Shown: positions 44,659 through 53,353, numbered from the stretch's first letter. The stretch: DNA of 64,000 nt from Nocardia yamanashiensis NBRC 100130 (GCF_001613325.1 NZ_BDCD01000008.1:115730-179729), one strand, 5' to 3'. The notes: generated from the letters alone by a model not told the origin. Numbers and translations are program-made.

Positions 44659-44977
44659 GCTTTCACTCCTCGTGGTCCCGAACATCGATCGGCCGGTAGT
44701 CCCGACCCGTTACCGATCGGTTCCTCACCAAGAAACAGACCTGTTGAGTCTTTCATTCTCCCCCCGGATGAGCACTCGAGTGAATCGCCCCCACGAGTGC
44801 CGGTCACCAGGACGAGTCTGCCACGTGGGATGGTCAAACCAAAAAGTGTTCGTTTGTGAATCTCCTGAGTATTTTCCCCGCTCAGATTCACCCGATGTTC
44901 GCCAGACCGGCATTATTCGGACACCTGTGCGATCCGCTGCGACGGCTGTCGGTGCGCGTCGGTAACGTGGATGGACG
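44659..44977. other. Intergenic region between chorismate mutase and uvrD1
   Basis: This 319-bp divergent gap is less GC-rich around 44840-44885 (AAAAAGTGTTCG...GAGTATTTTCC), where promoter elements for uvrD1 are most likely. No mycobacterial-type LexA box (TCGAAC-N4-GTTCGA) and no ORF with a ribosome-binding site was found. Confidence 0.5.
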
Positions 44978-47401
44978 ATGAACACGACGGTGGCAGACGC
45001 GCAGAAGACCGAGCAGTTGCTCGAAGGGCTGAACCCGCAACAGCGCGCGGCGGTGGTGCATTCGGGGTCTCCGCTTCTCATCGTCGCAGGCGCCGGCTCG
45101 GGTAAGACCGCGGTGCTGACCCGTCGCATCGCCTATCTGCTGGCCGCCCGGAATGTCCGACCTGGCGAAATTCTGGCAATCACCTTCACCAACAAGGCCG
45201 CGGCCGAAATGCGCGAGCGCGTGGCCGGGCTGGTGGGGCCGCGAGCAGCGAGTATGTGGGTCTCCACCTTCCACTCCAGCTGCGTGCGAATTCTGCGAAC
45301 CCAGGCCGCGCTGATTCCGGGCCTGAACACCAACTTCTCCATCTACGACGCCGACGACTCGCGCCGCCTGCTCGGCATGATCAGCCGCGACTTCGACATC
45401 GACGCCAAGAAGTACACGCCCCGGCTGCTGGCCACCGCCATCTCCAATCTCAAGAACGAGCTCATCGACCCGGACCAGGCCGCCGCCGACGCCGAGACCG
45501 AGGAAGCCGAACTGCCGCGCCTGGTCGCCAAGGTCTACGGCGAATACCAGCGCCGGCTGCGCGCGGCCAACGCCCTGGACTTCGACGACCTGATCGGCGA
45601 GACCGTGGCCATGCTGCAGAAGCATCCGCAGGTCGCCGAGTACTACCGGCGGCGGTTCCGGCACGTCATGGTCGACGAGTACCAGGACACCAACCACGCG
45701 CAGTACGTGCTGGTGCGCGAACTGGTCGGGTACCACCTGCCCAAGGACTCCGAGGACCGGGTGCCGCCGTCCGAGCTGTGCGTGGTGGGTGACGCGGACC
45801 AGTCCATCTACGCGTTCCGCGGGGCGACCATCCGCAATATCGAGGAGTTCGAGCGGGACTTCCCGGATTCGGAAACGATTCTGCTGGAACAGAACTACCG
45901 GTCCACCCAGCGCATCCTCACCGCCGCCAACGCGGTCATCGCGCGCAATGAGAACCGGCGTGACAAGAAGCTGTGGACCGATCAGGGCGACGGCGATCTG
46001 ATCGTCGGGTACGTGGCCGACAACGAGCACGACGAAGCCTCGTTCGTGGCTCGTGAGATCGACCGGCTGGTCGATGCCGGCGAGGCCAACTACGCCGACG
46101 TGGCCGTGTTCTACCGCACCAACAACAACTCCCGGGCGCTGGAAGAGATCTTCATCCGGATGGGGTTGCCCTACAAGGTGGTCGGCGGCGTGCGGTTCTA
46201 CGAGCGCAAGGAAGTCCGCGACATCGTGGCCTATCTGCGCGTGCTGGAGAACCCGGACGACGCGGTGAGCCTGCGCCGCATTCTCAACACCCCGCGCCGG
46301 GGTATCGGCGATCGTGCCGAAGCCTGCGTGGCGGTGCACGCCGAACAGCGCGGCATCGGCTTCGCCCAGGCGCTGCGCGATGCCGCCGAAGGCAAGGTGG
46401 CGCTGCTCAATACCCGTTCGCAGCGCGCCATTTCGAACTTCCTCGACATCCTGGCCGATATCCGCACCGCCGGGGTGCAGGAGGATCTCGACTTCCCGGA
46501 TGTGGGCAATGTGGTCGAGGCCGTGCTGGACCGCAGCGGTTACCGCGCCGAACTCGAGGCCTCCGACGACCCGCAGGACGGGGCGCGGCTGGACAACCTC
46601 AACGAACTGGTCAGCGTCGCCCGCGAATTCAGCTCCGAGGCGCGCAACAATGTCGAGGCGGCGCGCGCGGAAGGCATCCTGCCCGAGGCCGCCGAAGGCG
46701 AACCGGACCCCGGCTCGCTCGCCGCCTTCCTGGAACGCGTCTCGCTGGTGGCCGATGCCGACCAGATCCCCGAAGAGGGCTCCGGCGTGGTCACCATGAT
46801 GACCCTGCACACCGCCAAGGGCCTGGAATTCCCGGTGGTCTTCGTGACCGGCTGGGAGGACGGGCAGTTCCCGCACATGCGCGCCCTCGGCGACCCGACC
46901 GAACTGGCCGAGGAACGCCGCCTCGCCTACGTCGGCATCACCCGCGCCCGCAAACGCCTCTACCTCTCCCGCGCGGTCATCCGCTCCGGCTGGGGCCAGC
47001 CCGTCTCCAACCCCGAATCCCGCTTCCTGCAGGAGATCCCGGGCCACCTGATGGACTGGCGCCGTCTGGAGCCCACCCCGTCGCAGTCCGGCGGCCGCGG
47101 TTTCCGCCGCCGCGGCGAGGGCGACGGCCTGGAACGCGACTGGACCCGCGGCGAAAGCTGGAACGAACCCCGCCCGGGTGTCCGCGGTGACCGCCGCCCC
47201 GCCCCCTCGGGTTTCGGTGCGGCCAAACGCAACAACGACATCGTGCTGGCCGTCGGTGACCGCGTCACCCACGACAAATACGGCCTCGGCCGCGTCATAG
47301 CCACCGACGGCATCGGCGCCCTCACCACCGCCACCATCGATTTCGGCACCGCCGGCACCATCCGCCTGATGCCCCAGCACGCCCCCCTCGCCAAACTCTG
47401 A
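44978..47401 (+). CDS. uvrD1: ATP-dependent DNA helicase UvrD1/PcrA
   Basis: The 807-residue superfamily 1A helicase has the full motif set: Walker A AGAGSGKT, motif Ia ITFTNKAAAEM, motif II VDEYQDTN, motif III GDADQSIYAFRGA, and motif V/VI TMMTLHTAKGLEFPVVFVTG and ERRLAYVGITRARKRL. After a Gly/Arg-rich linker, the last 60 residues (LAVGDRVTHDKYGLGRVIAT) form the Tudor-like domain that binds RNA polymerase. It acts in nucleotide excision and recombination repair. It is the counterpart of M. tuberculosis Rv0949. The start is ATG 44978. Confidence 0.95.
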   Translation: MNTTVADAQKTEQLLEGLNPQQRAAVVHSGSPLLIVAGAGSGKTAVLTRRIAYLLAARNVRPGEILAITFTNKAAAEMRERVAGLVGPRAASMWVSTFHSSCVRILRTQAALIPGLNTNFSIYDADDSRRLLGMISRDFDIDAKKYTPRLLATAISNLKNELIDPDQAAADAETEEAELPRLVAKVYGEYQRRLRAANALDFDDLIGETVAMLQKHPQVAEYYRRRFRHVMVDEYQDTNHAQYVLVRELVGYHLPKDSEDRVPPSELCVVGDADQSIYAFRGATIRNIEEFERDFPDSETILLEQNYRSTQRILTAANAVIARNENRRDKKLWTDQGDGDLIVGYVADNEHDEASFVAREIDRLVDAGEANYADVAVFYRTNNNSRALEEIFIRMGLPYKVVGGVRFYERKEVRDIVAYLRVLENPDDAVSLRRILNTPRRGIGDRAEACVAVHAEQRGIGFAQALRDAAEGKVALLNTRSQRAISNFLDILADIRTAGVQEDLDFPDVGNVVEAVLDRSGYRAELEASDDPQDGARLDNLNELVSVAREFSSEARNNVEAARAEGILPEAAEGEPDPGSLAAFLERVSLVADADQIPEEGSGVVTMMTLHTAKGLEFPVVFVTGWEDGQFPHMRALGDPTELAEERRLAYVGITRARKRLYLSRAVIRSGWGQPVSNPESRFLQEIPGHLMDWRRLEPTPSQSGGRGFRRRGEGDGLERDWTRGESWNEPRPGVRGDRRPAPSGFGAAKRNNDIVLAVGDRVTHDKYGLGRVIATDGIGALTTATIDFGTAGTIRLMPQHAPLAKL

Positions 47402-47473
47402 CAAGCCGCTGACATGCGGAGATGCTAGTTGTATTCTCTGTGTATGGGTTAAGAGTGGCTGCAATCGGCAGCG

Positions 47474-47725
47474 ATGAACCTAGACGGTGGCTTGACTACC
47501 GATGCGGTAATCAGGGCGCTTCTGGACGGACGGCGGCGCTGGGTGCAAACCGTCTCGACCAAAAACGGCGCTACCGGGCTAGCCGTGTGGACCCGTACAC
47601 CCAAAGGACTACCGATACTGGTGGTGCTTCGGCCGTTGGGCGGATTCGATCATCAGATCGTCTACGTTGCACCAATGACGCCTGAGCAGGTGACCGCGTT
47701 CGAGGATTGGGAGGCGAACCAATGA
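47474..47725 (+). CDS. Small protein, candidate toxin of a toxin/antitoxin-like pair
   Basis: The 83-residue protein is of unknown family, predicted alpha/beta, with a basic DGRRRWVQTV segment and VWTRTPKGLPILVVLRPLGG in the middle. Its stop overlaps the ATG of the next gene by 4 bp (ATGA). The leader contains an AT-rich stretch (TTGTATTCTCTGTGTATGG) unlike neighbouring sequence. No ribosome-binding site is evident. Gene order (small basic protein, then an RHH-like protein) resembles toxin-first systems such as BrnT-BrnA, but no BrnT motif is seen; the toxin role is a guess. Confidence 0.55.
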   Translation: MNLDGGLTTDAVIRALLDGRRRWVQTVSTKNGATGLAVWTRTPKGLPILVVLRPLGGFDHQIVYVAPMTPEQVTAFEDWEANQ

Positions 47726-48069
47726 GCGCACGAAACAACGAGTTCCGCGAACTAGCGGATGCCGAGGAGCTGGCTGCCGCTGCCGCGGCCGGCGAGCTTG
47801 TCTTCGGTGAGTCCGTCGACGCGGATTCGGCTCTTCCTCCGCGTGCCGCAGTGCGGGACACCGCCGAGGACACCCTCGTGGTCACGACAGTCCGGCTCAC
47901 CGTGAGGCAGCGTCGACGGGCCGAAGAGATCGCGGCCAAGCGTGGAACCGATCTGGCTTCGCTGGTACGAAGTTGGGTCGACGAGGGAATTGCCGAGGAC
48001 GAGCAGGACTATGCCGTATCCGCCGCCGACGTTAAGCGGATGCTGGCGGGATTGCGCAGAATCGCCTGA
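47722..48069 (+). CDS. RHH/CopG-like protein, candidate antitoxin
   Basis: The 115-residue protein has an acidic, Ala-rich N-terminal half (ELADAEELAAAAAAGELVFG) and a C-terminal half with a ribbon-helix-helix-like pattern: strand VVTTVRLTV, then helices RRRAEEIAAKRG and LASLVRSWVDEGI. GGGAGG lies before the ATG and the start overlaps the upstream gene. In toxin-first pairs the antitoxin carries the DNA-binding fold and represses its own promoter. The partner is the 83-residue protein. Confidence 0.6.
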   Translation: MSARNNEFRELADAEELAAAAAAGELVFGESVDADSALPPRAAVRDTAEDTLVVTTVRLTVRQRRRAEEIAAKRGTDLASLVRSWVDEGIAEDEQDYAVSAADVKRMLAGLRRIA

Positions 48070-48143
48070 TTCACGCCCGCGTCGAGGGTGGCCCTGTCGC
48101 GGTCTCCCTCCCGCGGCGGGCGGTCGGCAGAGTGGATCGCATG

Positions 48144-49115
48144 ATGCGATACCGACTGTTCGGCCGGACCGGGTTGCGGGTTTCCGAGCTGGTGCTGGGG
48201 ACCATGGTGCTGGACGAGGCCGACGAATATCGGCGGGTGCTGGGTGCTTTCGCGGACGCGGGCGGGAATTTCATCGATACCGCGGCGTCGTACGGGCGTA
48301 GTGAGGAACTGCTCGGGTCGGTGCTGACGGATCGGGACCGGTTCGTGATCGGGACCAAGTACACGCCGACCCGGGATGCGGCGGATCCGAATGCCGGTGG
48401 GAACCAGCGCAAGAACCTGGTGCTGACGCTCGAGCAGAGCCTGCGTCGGCTGCGGACCGACTACATCGACGTGTACTGGGTGCACATCTGGGATCGGCAC
48501 ACGCATATCGAGGAGACCATGCGGGCGCTCGACGATATGGTGCGGGCGGGCAAGGTGCTGCACATCGGCATCTCGGACGCACCGTCGTGGGTGGTCGCGC
48601 AGGCGAATACCCTTGCGCAGTACCGCAATCAGACTCCGTTCGCCGGACTCCAGGTCCCGTACAACCTGTTGTGGCGCGATATCGAACGCGAATTGCTGCC
48701 CATGGCCGAGGCTTTCGGCATGAGCGTGACCACCTGGGCTCCGCTGGCCCAGGGCACCCTCTCGGGCCATATAGGCCGCAGAACCGACCCCGCGCAGCGC
48801 ACCCCGCGCCAGCAAGCCGCCGTCGCCGCCGTCGACAAGGTAGCCGCCGAATTGGGCGTCCCCCCAGCCCATGTCGCGATCGCCTGGACCCGCCACCGCT
48901 CCCACGCGGTGCTCCCCATCATCGGCGTCCGCAACGCCACCCAACTCACCGAAAGCCTCGGCGCAGCCGCCCTGACCCTCCCCGCCGAAGCCGTCGCCAC
49001 CCTGGAAGCCGCCGCCCCCTTCGAACCCGGCTTCCCCTACGACTTCGTAACCGGCTGCGACACTTCCCCTCGCATCTACGGCGACACGGTCAACCGCGTA
49101 GACCCCCGCCGCTGA
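48144..49115 (+). CDS. Aldo/keto reductase
   Basis: The 323-residue NADPH-dependent AKR has the TIM barrel start MRYRLFGRTGLRVSELVLGT, the active-site Asp/Tyr region FIDTAASYGRSEELLGSVL, the catalytic Lys in IGTKYTP, and the DYIDVYWVHIWD segment. ISDAPSWVVAQANTLA and IIGVRNATQLTESLGA match the voltage-channel beta-subunit/AKR group. The substrate is unknown. Starts at 48132 (GTG), 48141 and 48144 (ATG) are all possible; 48144 matches family N-termini. No operon partner is apparent. Confidence 0.9.
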   Translation: MRYRLFGRTGLRVSELVLGTMVLDEADEYRRVLGAFADAGGNFIDTAASYGRSEELLGSVLTDRDRFVIGTKYTPTRDAADPNAGGNQRKNLVLTLEQSLRRLRTDYIDVYWVHIWDRHTHIEETMRALDDMVRAGKVLHIGISDAPSWVVAQANTLAQYRNQTPFAGLQVPYNLLWRDIERELLPMAEAFGMSVTTWAPLAQGTLSGHIGRRTDPAQRTPRQQAAVAAVDKVAAELGVPPAHVAIAWTRHRSHAVLPIIGVRNATQLTESLGAAALTLPAEAVATLEAAAPFEPGFPYDFVTGCDTSPRIYGDTVNRVDPRR

Positions 49116-49123
49116 CCCGAACC

Positions 49124-49296
49124 GCGTGCGACTCCCGGCCGCATCGTGCCGCGCGCGGGACACCCCGCCATGTGGTGCCCGTGGCCGGGACTCCCGGCCA
49201 TGTGGTGCCGTCGTGCGACACCTGGCCATCTGGTGCTGCGTGTGCGACGCCCGGCCGCATCTTGTCGCGCGCGGACACCCCTCTCCGTGGCGTTGT
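49124..49296. repeat. Degenerate 29-bp tandem repeat, about six units
   Basis: The anchor GAC-x-CCC-GGCC-like core occurs at 49130, 49159, 49189, 49217, 49246 and 49274, spaced 28-30 bp. Units share a GCGAC-CC-GGCCATGTGGTGC pattern with substitutions. It lies between the convergent aldo/keto reductase and M23 peptidase genes. No ORF with a ribosome-binding site covers it, so it is probably non-coding. Confidence 0.65.
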
Positions 49297-49347
49297 GCGG
49301 GCGCGCCGCTACTGCGGCGCGCCCGCACTTCTTTTTCCACACAATGT

Positions 49348-49384
49348 GAATTGCCCCGGACTCCAATGGAGTCCGGGGCAATTC
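49348..49384. terminator. 37-bp perfect palindrome, bidirectional terminator
   Basis: Two 18-bp arms (GAATTGCCCCGGACTCCA and its exact complement) flank one central base between the convergent aldo/keto reductase and M23 genes. The stem is long and perfect. On the plus strand it is preceded by a T-rich CTTTTTCC. It can act on both strands. Confidence 0.75.
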
Positions 49385-49398
49385 GGGTGTTCAGGGGC

Positions 49399-50739
49399 CT
49401 AGTCGCGCTGTACGCCGAGGGAGATGCCTCGGGAGGCCAGCCAGGGGAGGGGGTCGATCTTGTCTACGCCGTTGAGCCAGACTTCGAAGTGGCAGTGCGG
49501 GCCGGTGGAGAAGCCGCGGTTGCCTACGGTGGCGATCTGGTCGCCCGCCATGACGCGCTGGCCCTGGGAGACGGTGGCGGTGTCGATGTGGCCGTAGATG
49601 GTGACGGTGCCGTCGTCGTGTAGAAGCCGGACCCACATGCCGAAGCCGGAGGCCGGGCCGGCTTCCAGGACGGTGCCGTCGGCGACCGCGTAGATCGGGG
49701 TGCCGATGGGGGCCGCGACGTCGACGCCGAGATGCTGCACGCCCCAGCGGATGCCGTACCCGGAGGTGTAGTTGCCGCTGGTGAACTTCATGAACAGCGG
49801 GCGCAGCTTGGCGGCCTCCTGCGCGGCCAGGTCGGCGGCGTACTGCTGACCCTTGCGCAGAATGTCGTTGAACTGATTGAGGTCCACGGGCGCGCCGACA
49901 TTCAGCACCTGGGGCGCACCGGCCGGAGCGTTCTCGGTGAGACCGATGGTCTCCGCCGAGGCGATCTCCTTGACCTGCGCGGCGGCCTGGAATTCGACGG
50001 TGTCGGAAGGCGATGCGGCGGATTCGAGTCCGGTGTGCCCGGCCGCGACCACCGCACCGGCGGCCACGGCGACCACCGCGGCACGGCCCTTGAGCGCGGT
50101 CGGCGGAGCGGGCAGGCGGTGCGCGCCACCGGCGGCGCGGCGGCGGCCACCGGAACGCGGCGCGGCCTCGTCGGCATCCGCTTCCGGCTCGCTGTGATCG
50201 AGACGCGCACCGTCACCGGAGAACCGGAGCTCTTCCCCGGAGGCGGTGCGGAAGCTGTAGACCGGCCGGTAATCGCCGGAGGGGCTGGGATCCGCGGAAG
50301 GGTCCCAGTTGGAACGCGATTGGGAGGCCCAGGCGTTCGGGTTCGGCGCGGCCCAGCCATTGGCGGTCGGCGCGGCGAAGGTCTCGGTGGCCTGCCAGTC
50401 GGACTGCGAATCGTCCCAACCGGTCTCGGCGGCGGCGCCCGAGTTGTCCCATTCGGCGGCGGCGTTGTCCCACTGCCCCTGCGCATCCCAGCCGGACTGG
50501 GCGGCCTGGTAGTCGGATTGCCCCGCCTGCCAGTCGGACTGCTGCTGCCAATCGGCGTCGGCTGCCCAGCCGGAATCGGCCGGAGCGGACCACGAGCGGG
50601 CGTCCCACTGATGCACGGTGCCCTGCCCGTGATTCACGGAAGCGCCGAAATGCGTTGCCCCGCCGTAGTTCTCGGAATCCTCGCGATAACGGTGCCCATG
50701 TTTGGCGCGATTGGGCGAGGGAAAGGAATCGTCGTTCAT
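49399..50739 (-). CDS. M23 peptidase with Trp-rich cytoplasmic N-terminus
   Basis: The 446-residue type-II membrane protein has a disordered N-terminus of about 215 residues with 13 Trp between residues 45 and 145 in Asp/Gln/Ser-rich repeats (such as QSDWQAGQSDYQAAQSGW). A single TM (about residues 219-233), a coiled-coil-like stretch, and a LytM domain follow. The metal ligands are in HLGVDVAAP and HCHFEVW, with GYGIRWG also typical. Zinc endopeptidases of this group trim peptidoglycan cross-links. It is the counterpart of M. tuberculosis Rv0950c. The ATG at 50739 overlaps a small upstream ORF. Confidence 0.92.
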   Translation of the reverse strand: MNDDSFPSPNRAKHGHRYREDSENYGGATHFGASVNHGQGTVHQWDARSWSAPADSGWAADADWQQQSDWQAGQSDYQAAQSGWDAQGQWDNAAAEWDNSGAAAETGWDDSQSDWQATETFAAPTANGWAAPNPNAWASQSRSNWDPSADPSPSGDYRPVYSFRTASGEELRFSGDGARLDHSEPEADADEAAPRSGGRRRAAGGAHRLPAPPTALKGRAAVVAVAAGAVVAAGHTGLESAASPSDTVEFQAAAQVKEIASAETIGLTENAPAGAPQVLNVGAPVDLNQFNDILRKGQQYAADLAAQEAAKLRPLFMKFTSGNYTSGYGIRWGVQHLGVDVAAPIGTPIYAVADGTVLEAGPASGFGMWVRLLHDDGTVTIYGHIDTATVSQGQRVMAGDQIATVGNRGFSTGPHCHFEVWLNGVDKIDPLPWLASRGISLGVQRD

Positions 50740-50822
50740 GCGATCTGTCCCGAGTAGAGCGGTGAGGCCGGCGGTGCGCCTGCGGAGCTGCTCTTCACCT
50801 GCGGAGCGCTGTGCTGCGTCAA
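50736..50822 (-). CDS. 28-codon leader ORF coupled to M23 peptidase
   Basis: A strong AGGAGG (50832-50837) lies 9 bases before TTG 50822. The ORF runs 28 codons and its TGA (50736-50738) overlaps the M23 start in an ATGA. The peptide is Ser/Ala/Pro-rich, with no signal or run of one amino acid that would suggest attenuation by starvation. Such overlap would make M23 translation depend on translation of the leader. It is not confirmed as a gene. Confidence 0.5.
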   Translation of the reverse strand: MTQHSAPQVKSSSAGAPPASPLYSGQIA

Positions 50823-50924
50823 GCCTGCCGTCCTCCTGTCGTGACCGGGTTGTGACATCGACCGCATCGACGGTAACGAAACGATTGCGGGTCAGCAAGC
50901 GATGGACCCGGTTCGACACGCTGC

Positions 50925-50940
50925 TGTGACATTCATCACC
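50925..50940. promoter_or_regulatory. Crp/GlxR-like binding site
   Basis: TGTGA-CATTCA-TCACC matches the Crp-family consensus TGTGA-N6-TCACA at 9 of 10 positions. It lies about 100 bp upstream of the leader ORF on the minus strand and about 310 bp upstream of sucC. The M23 leader is therefore the nearer target. Mycobacterial and corynebacterial Crp/GlxR proteins are known to control cell-wall and central-metabolism genes. Confidence 0.55.
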
Positions 50941-50993
50941 TTGCGCGCACGAATTTCCTCACTGTGCTCCGGGTAACCAAGTGAGCCGGTTCC

Positions 50994-51077
50994 ACTACAA
51001 ACCGTAGTACCCCGTATCACTCTCCGGGATTCGTGTGTCCTACCTGGCGCGTGGCCAACAAGCTACTCGCGAGTAGC
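50994..51077. promoter_or_regulatory. Two operator-like palindromes upstream of sucC
   Basis: ACTAC-AAACC-GTAGT (50994-51008) is an inverted repeat with a 5-base centre. GCTACTCGCGAGTAGC (51062-51077) is a perfect 16-bp palindrome about 170 bp before sucC. Both share the CTAC/GTAG core. The remaining sequence to the sucC start (51078-51248) contains no further obvious element. A TetR- or FadR-like protein could bind here. Confidence 0.5.
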
Positions 51078-51248
51078 AAAAACGCGGTCTCTACCAGCAG
51101 CGGAGACAGTACCGTGACCTGCGCCACTTAGGCTGTATGCGGCTGATTTCGGCTCCATGTGACTGATTAGAGTCCGACCCGACCCGCCTCCGACGACGGG
51201 CCGCCAACCAAGACGTTGTCACAACAACGCAGACGAGACGGTGAGTAC

Positions 51249-52415
51249 ATGGATCTCTTCGAATATCAGGCGAAGGAACTCTTCGTGAAGCACGGAGTGC
51301 CTTCGTCGGAGGGCCGCGTCACGGACTCGGCCGAGGACGCCCGTGCCATCGCGGAAGAAATCGGCAAGCCTGTGATGATCAAGTCGCAGGTCAAAGTCGG
51401 TGGCCGCGGCAAGGCCGGTGGCGTGAAGTACGCCGCCACCCCGGACGACGCCTTCACCCACGCCTCCAACATCCTGGGCCTTGACATCAAGGGCCACATC
51501 ACCAAGAAGGTCCTGGTCGCCGAGGCCAAGGACATCGCGGCGGAGTACTACATCTCCTTCCTGCTCGATCGTTCCAACCGCACCTACCTGGCCATGTGCT
51601 CGGTCGAGGGCGGCATGGAGATCGAAGAGGTCGCGGCCACCAAGCCCGACCGCCTGGCCAAGGTTCCGGTCGACGCCGTCAAGGGCGTGGATCTGGCCTT
51701 CGCCCGCAGCATTGCCGAGCAGGGCCACCTGCCGGCCGACATCCTGGATGCCGCGGCGGTCACCATCCAGAAGCTGTGGGAAGTTTTCATCAAGGAAGAC
51801 GCGACCCTGGTCGAGGTCAACCCGTTGGTGCGCACCCCCAACGACGAGATCCTGGCCCTCGACGGCAAGGTGACCCTGGACGAGAACGCCGAGTTCCGTC
51901 ACCCCGACCACCTCGAGTTCGCGGACATCGACGCCACCGATCCGCTCGAGCTCAAGGCCAAGGAGAACGACCTCAACTACGTCAAGCTCGACGGCGAGGT
52001 CGGCATCATCGGCAACGGCGCGGGTCTGGTCATGTCGACCCTCGACGTGGTCGCCTACGCGGGCGAGAACCACAACGGCGTCAAGCCGGCCAACTTCCTC
52101 GACATCGGTGGCGGCGCCTCGGCCGCCGTCATGGCCGCCGGCCTGGATGTCATCCTGGGCGACTCCCAGGTCAAGTCCGTGTTCGTGAACGTCTTCGGCG
52201 GCATCACCGCCTGTGACGCGGTCGCGAACGGCATCGTCGGCGCGCTGCAGACCCTGGGCGACGCGGCCTCCAAGCCGCTGGTCGTCCGCCTGGACGGCAA
52301 CAAGGTCGAAGAGGGCCGCAAGATCCTCGCCGACTTCAACCACCCGCTGGTGACTCTCGCCCAGACCATGGACGAAGGCGCCGACAAGGCCGCCGAACTG
52401 GCCGCGGCCAAGTAA
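51249..52415 (+). CDS. sucC: Succinyl-CoA synthetase, beta subunit
   Basis: The 388-residue ATP-grasp subunit of succinyl-CoA ligase makes ATP or GTP from succinyl-CoA in the TCA cycle. [18 protein letters not shown] is the classic start, with [18 protein letters not shown], the nucleotide-grasp region [20 protein letters not shown], and [16 protein letters not shown] near the end. ATG 51249 is preferred over GTG 51216. It forms an operon with sucD after 15 bp. It is the counterpart of Rv0951. Confidence 0.97.
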   Translation: MDLFEYQAKELFVKHGVPSSEGRVTDSAEDARAIAEEIGKPVMIKSQVKVGGRGKAGGVKYAATPDDAFTHASNILGLDIKGHITKKVLVAEAKDIAAEYYISFLLDRSNRTYLAMCSVEGGMEIEEVAATKPDRLAKVPVDAVKGVDLAFARSIAEQGHLPADILDAAAVTIQKLWEVFIKEDATLVEVNPLVRTPNDEILALDGKVTLDENAEFRHPDHLEFADIDATDPLELKAKENDLNYVKLDGEVGIIGNGAGLVMSTLDVVAYAGENHNGVKPANFLDIGGGASAAVMAAGLDVILGDSQVKSVFVNVFGGITACDAVANGIVGALQTLGDAASKPLVVRLDGNKVEEGRKILADFNHPLVTLAQTMDEGADKAAELAAAK

Positions 52416-52430
52416 AGGACACGAACCAAC

Positions 52431-53345
52431 ATGTCTATCTTCCTGAACAAGGACAACAAGGTCATCGTCCAGGGCATCACCGGCGGCGAGGGCACCAAGC
52501 ACACCGCGCTGATGCTGAAGGCCGGCACCAACGTGGTCGGCGGCGTCAACGCGCGCAAGGCGGGCACCACCGTCACCCACACCGACAAGGACGGCAACAC
52601 CGTCGAGCTGCCGGTGTTCGCTTCGGTCGCCGAGGCCATGGAGAAGACCGGGGCCGACACCTCGATCGCCTTCGTGCCGCCGGCCTTCTCGAAGGACGCC
52701 ATCATCGAGGCCATCGACGCGGAGATCCCGCTGCTCGTGGTCATCACCGAGGGCATCCCGGTGCAGGACACCGCCTACGCCTGGGCCTACAACGTGGAGA
52801 AGGGTCAGAAGACCCGCATCATCGGCCCGAACTGCCCCGGCATCATCACCCCGGGCGAGTCGCTGGTCGGCATCACCCCGGCCAGCATCACCGGCAAGGG
52901 CCCGATCGGCCTGGTGTCGAAGTCGGGCACCCTGACCTACCAGATGATGTTCGAGCTGCGGGACTTCGGTTTCTCCACCGCCATCGGCATCGGCGGCGAC
53001 CCGGTCATCGGCACCACCCACATCGATGCCATCGAGGCGTTCGAGAAGGACCCCGAGACCAAGCTCATCGTCATGATCGGCGAGATCGGCGGCGACGCCG
53101 AGGAGCGGGCCGCGGCCTACATCAAGGCCAATGTCACCAAGCCGGTCGTCGGCTACGTGGCGGGCTTCACCGCGCCCGAGGGCAAGACCATGGGCCACGC
53201 CGGCGCCATCGTCTCCGATGGTGCGGGCACCGCGCAGGGCAAGAAGGAGGCCCTCGAGGCCGCGGGCGTGAAGGTCGGCAAGACCCCGTCCGAGACCGCC
53301 GCCCTGGCTCGCGAGATCCTCGAGAAGGCTTCCATCAGCGCTTGA
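52431..53345 (+). CDS. sucD: Succinyl-CoA synthetase, alpha subunit
   Basis: The 304-residue CoA-binding subunit starts [20 protein letters not shown] and has the CoA-binding GGVNARKAG. The active-site His that is phosphorylated lies in [28 protein letters not shown] and [11 protein letters not shown] are family signatures. It pairs with SucC. The ribosome-binding site AAAGGA precedes ATG 52431. It is the counterpart of Rv0952 and is followed by two hairpins. Confidence 0.97.
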   Translation: MSIFLNKDNKVIVQGITGGEGTKHTALMLKAGTNVVGGVNARKAGTTVTHTDKDGNTVELPVFASVAEAMEKTGADTSIAFVPPAFSKDAIIEAIDAEIPLLVVITEGIPVQDTAYAWAYNVEKGQKTRIIGPNCPGIITPGESLVGITPASITGKGPIGLVSKSGTLTYQMMFELRDFGFSTAIGIGGDPVIGTTHIDAIEAFEKDPETKLIVMIGEIGGDAEERAAAYIKANVTKPVVGYVAGFTAPEGKTMGHAGAIVSDGAGTAQGKKEALEAAGVKVGKTPSETAALAREILEKASISA

Positions 53346-53353
53346 TGGTTCTC

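Noticed and set aside
44659..44977. LexA/SOS box upstream of uvrD1
   Set aside because: No TCGAAC-N4-GTTCGA match; the nearest TTCG...GAA combination lacks the correct half-sites.
49124..49296. CRISPR array
   Set aside because: Units are degenerate and contiguous with no unique spacers, and no cas gene is present.
50740..51248. c-di-AMP (ydaO) riboswitch upstream of the M23 peptidase
   Set aside because: Actinobacterial wall-peptidase genes often have one, but the conserved ydaO sequence blocks were not found; a leader ORF and a Crp-like site are seen instead.
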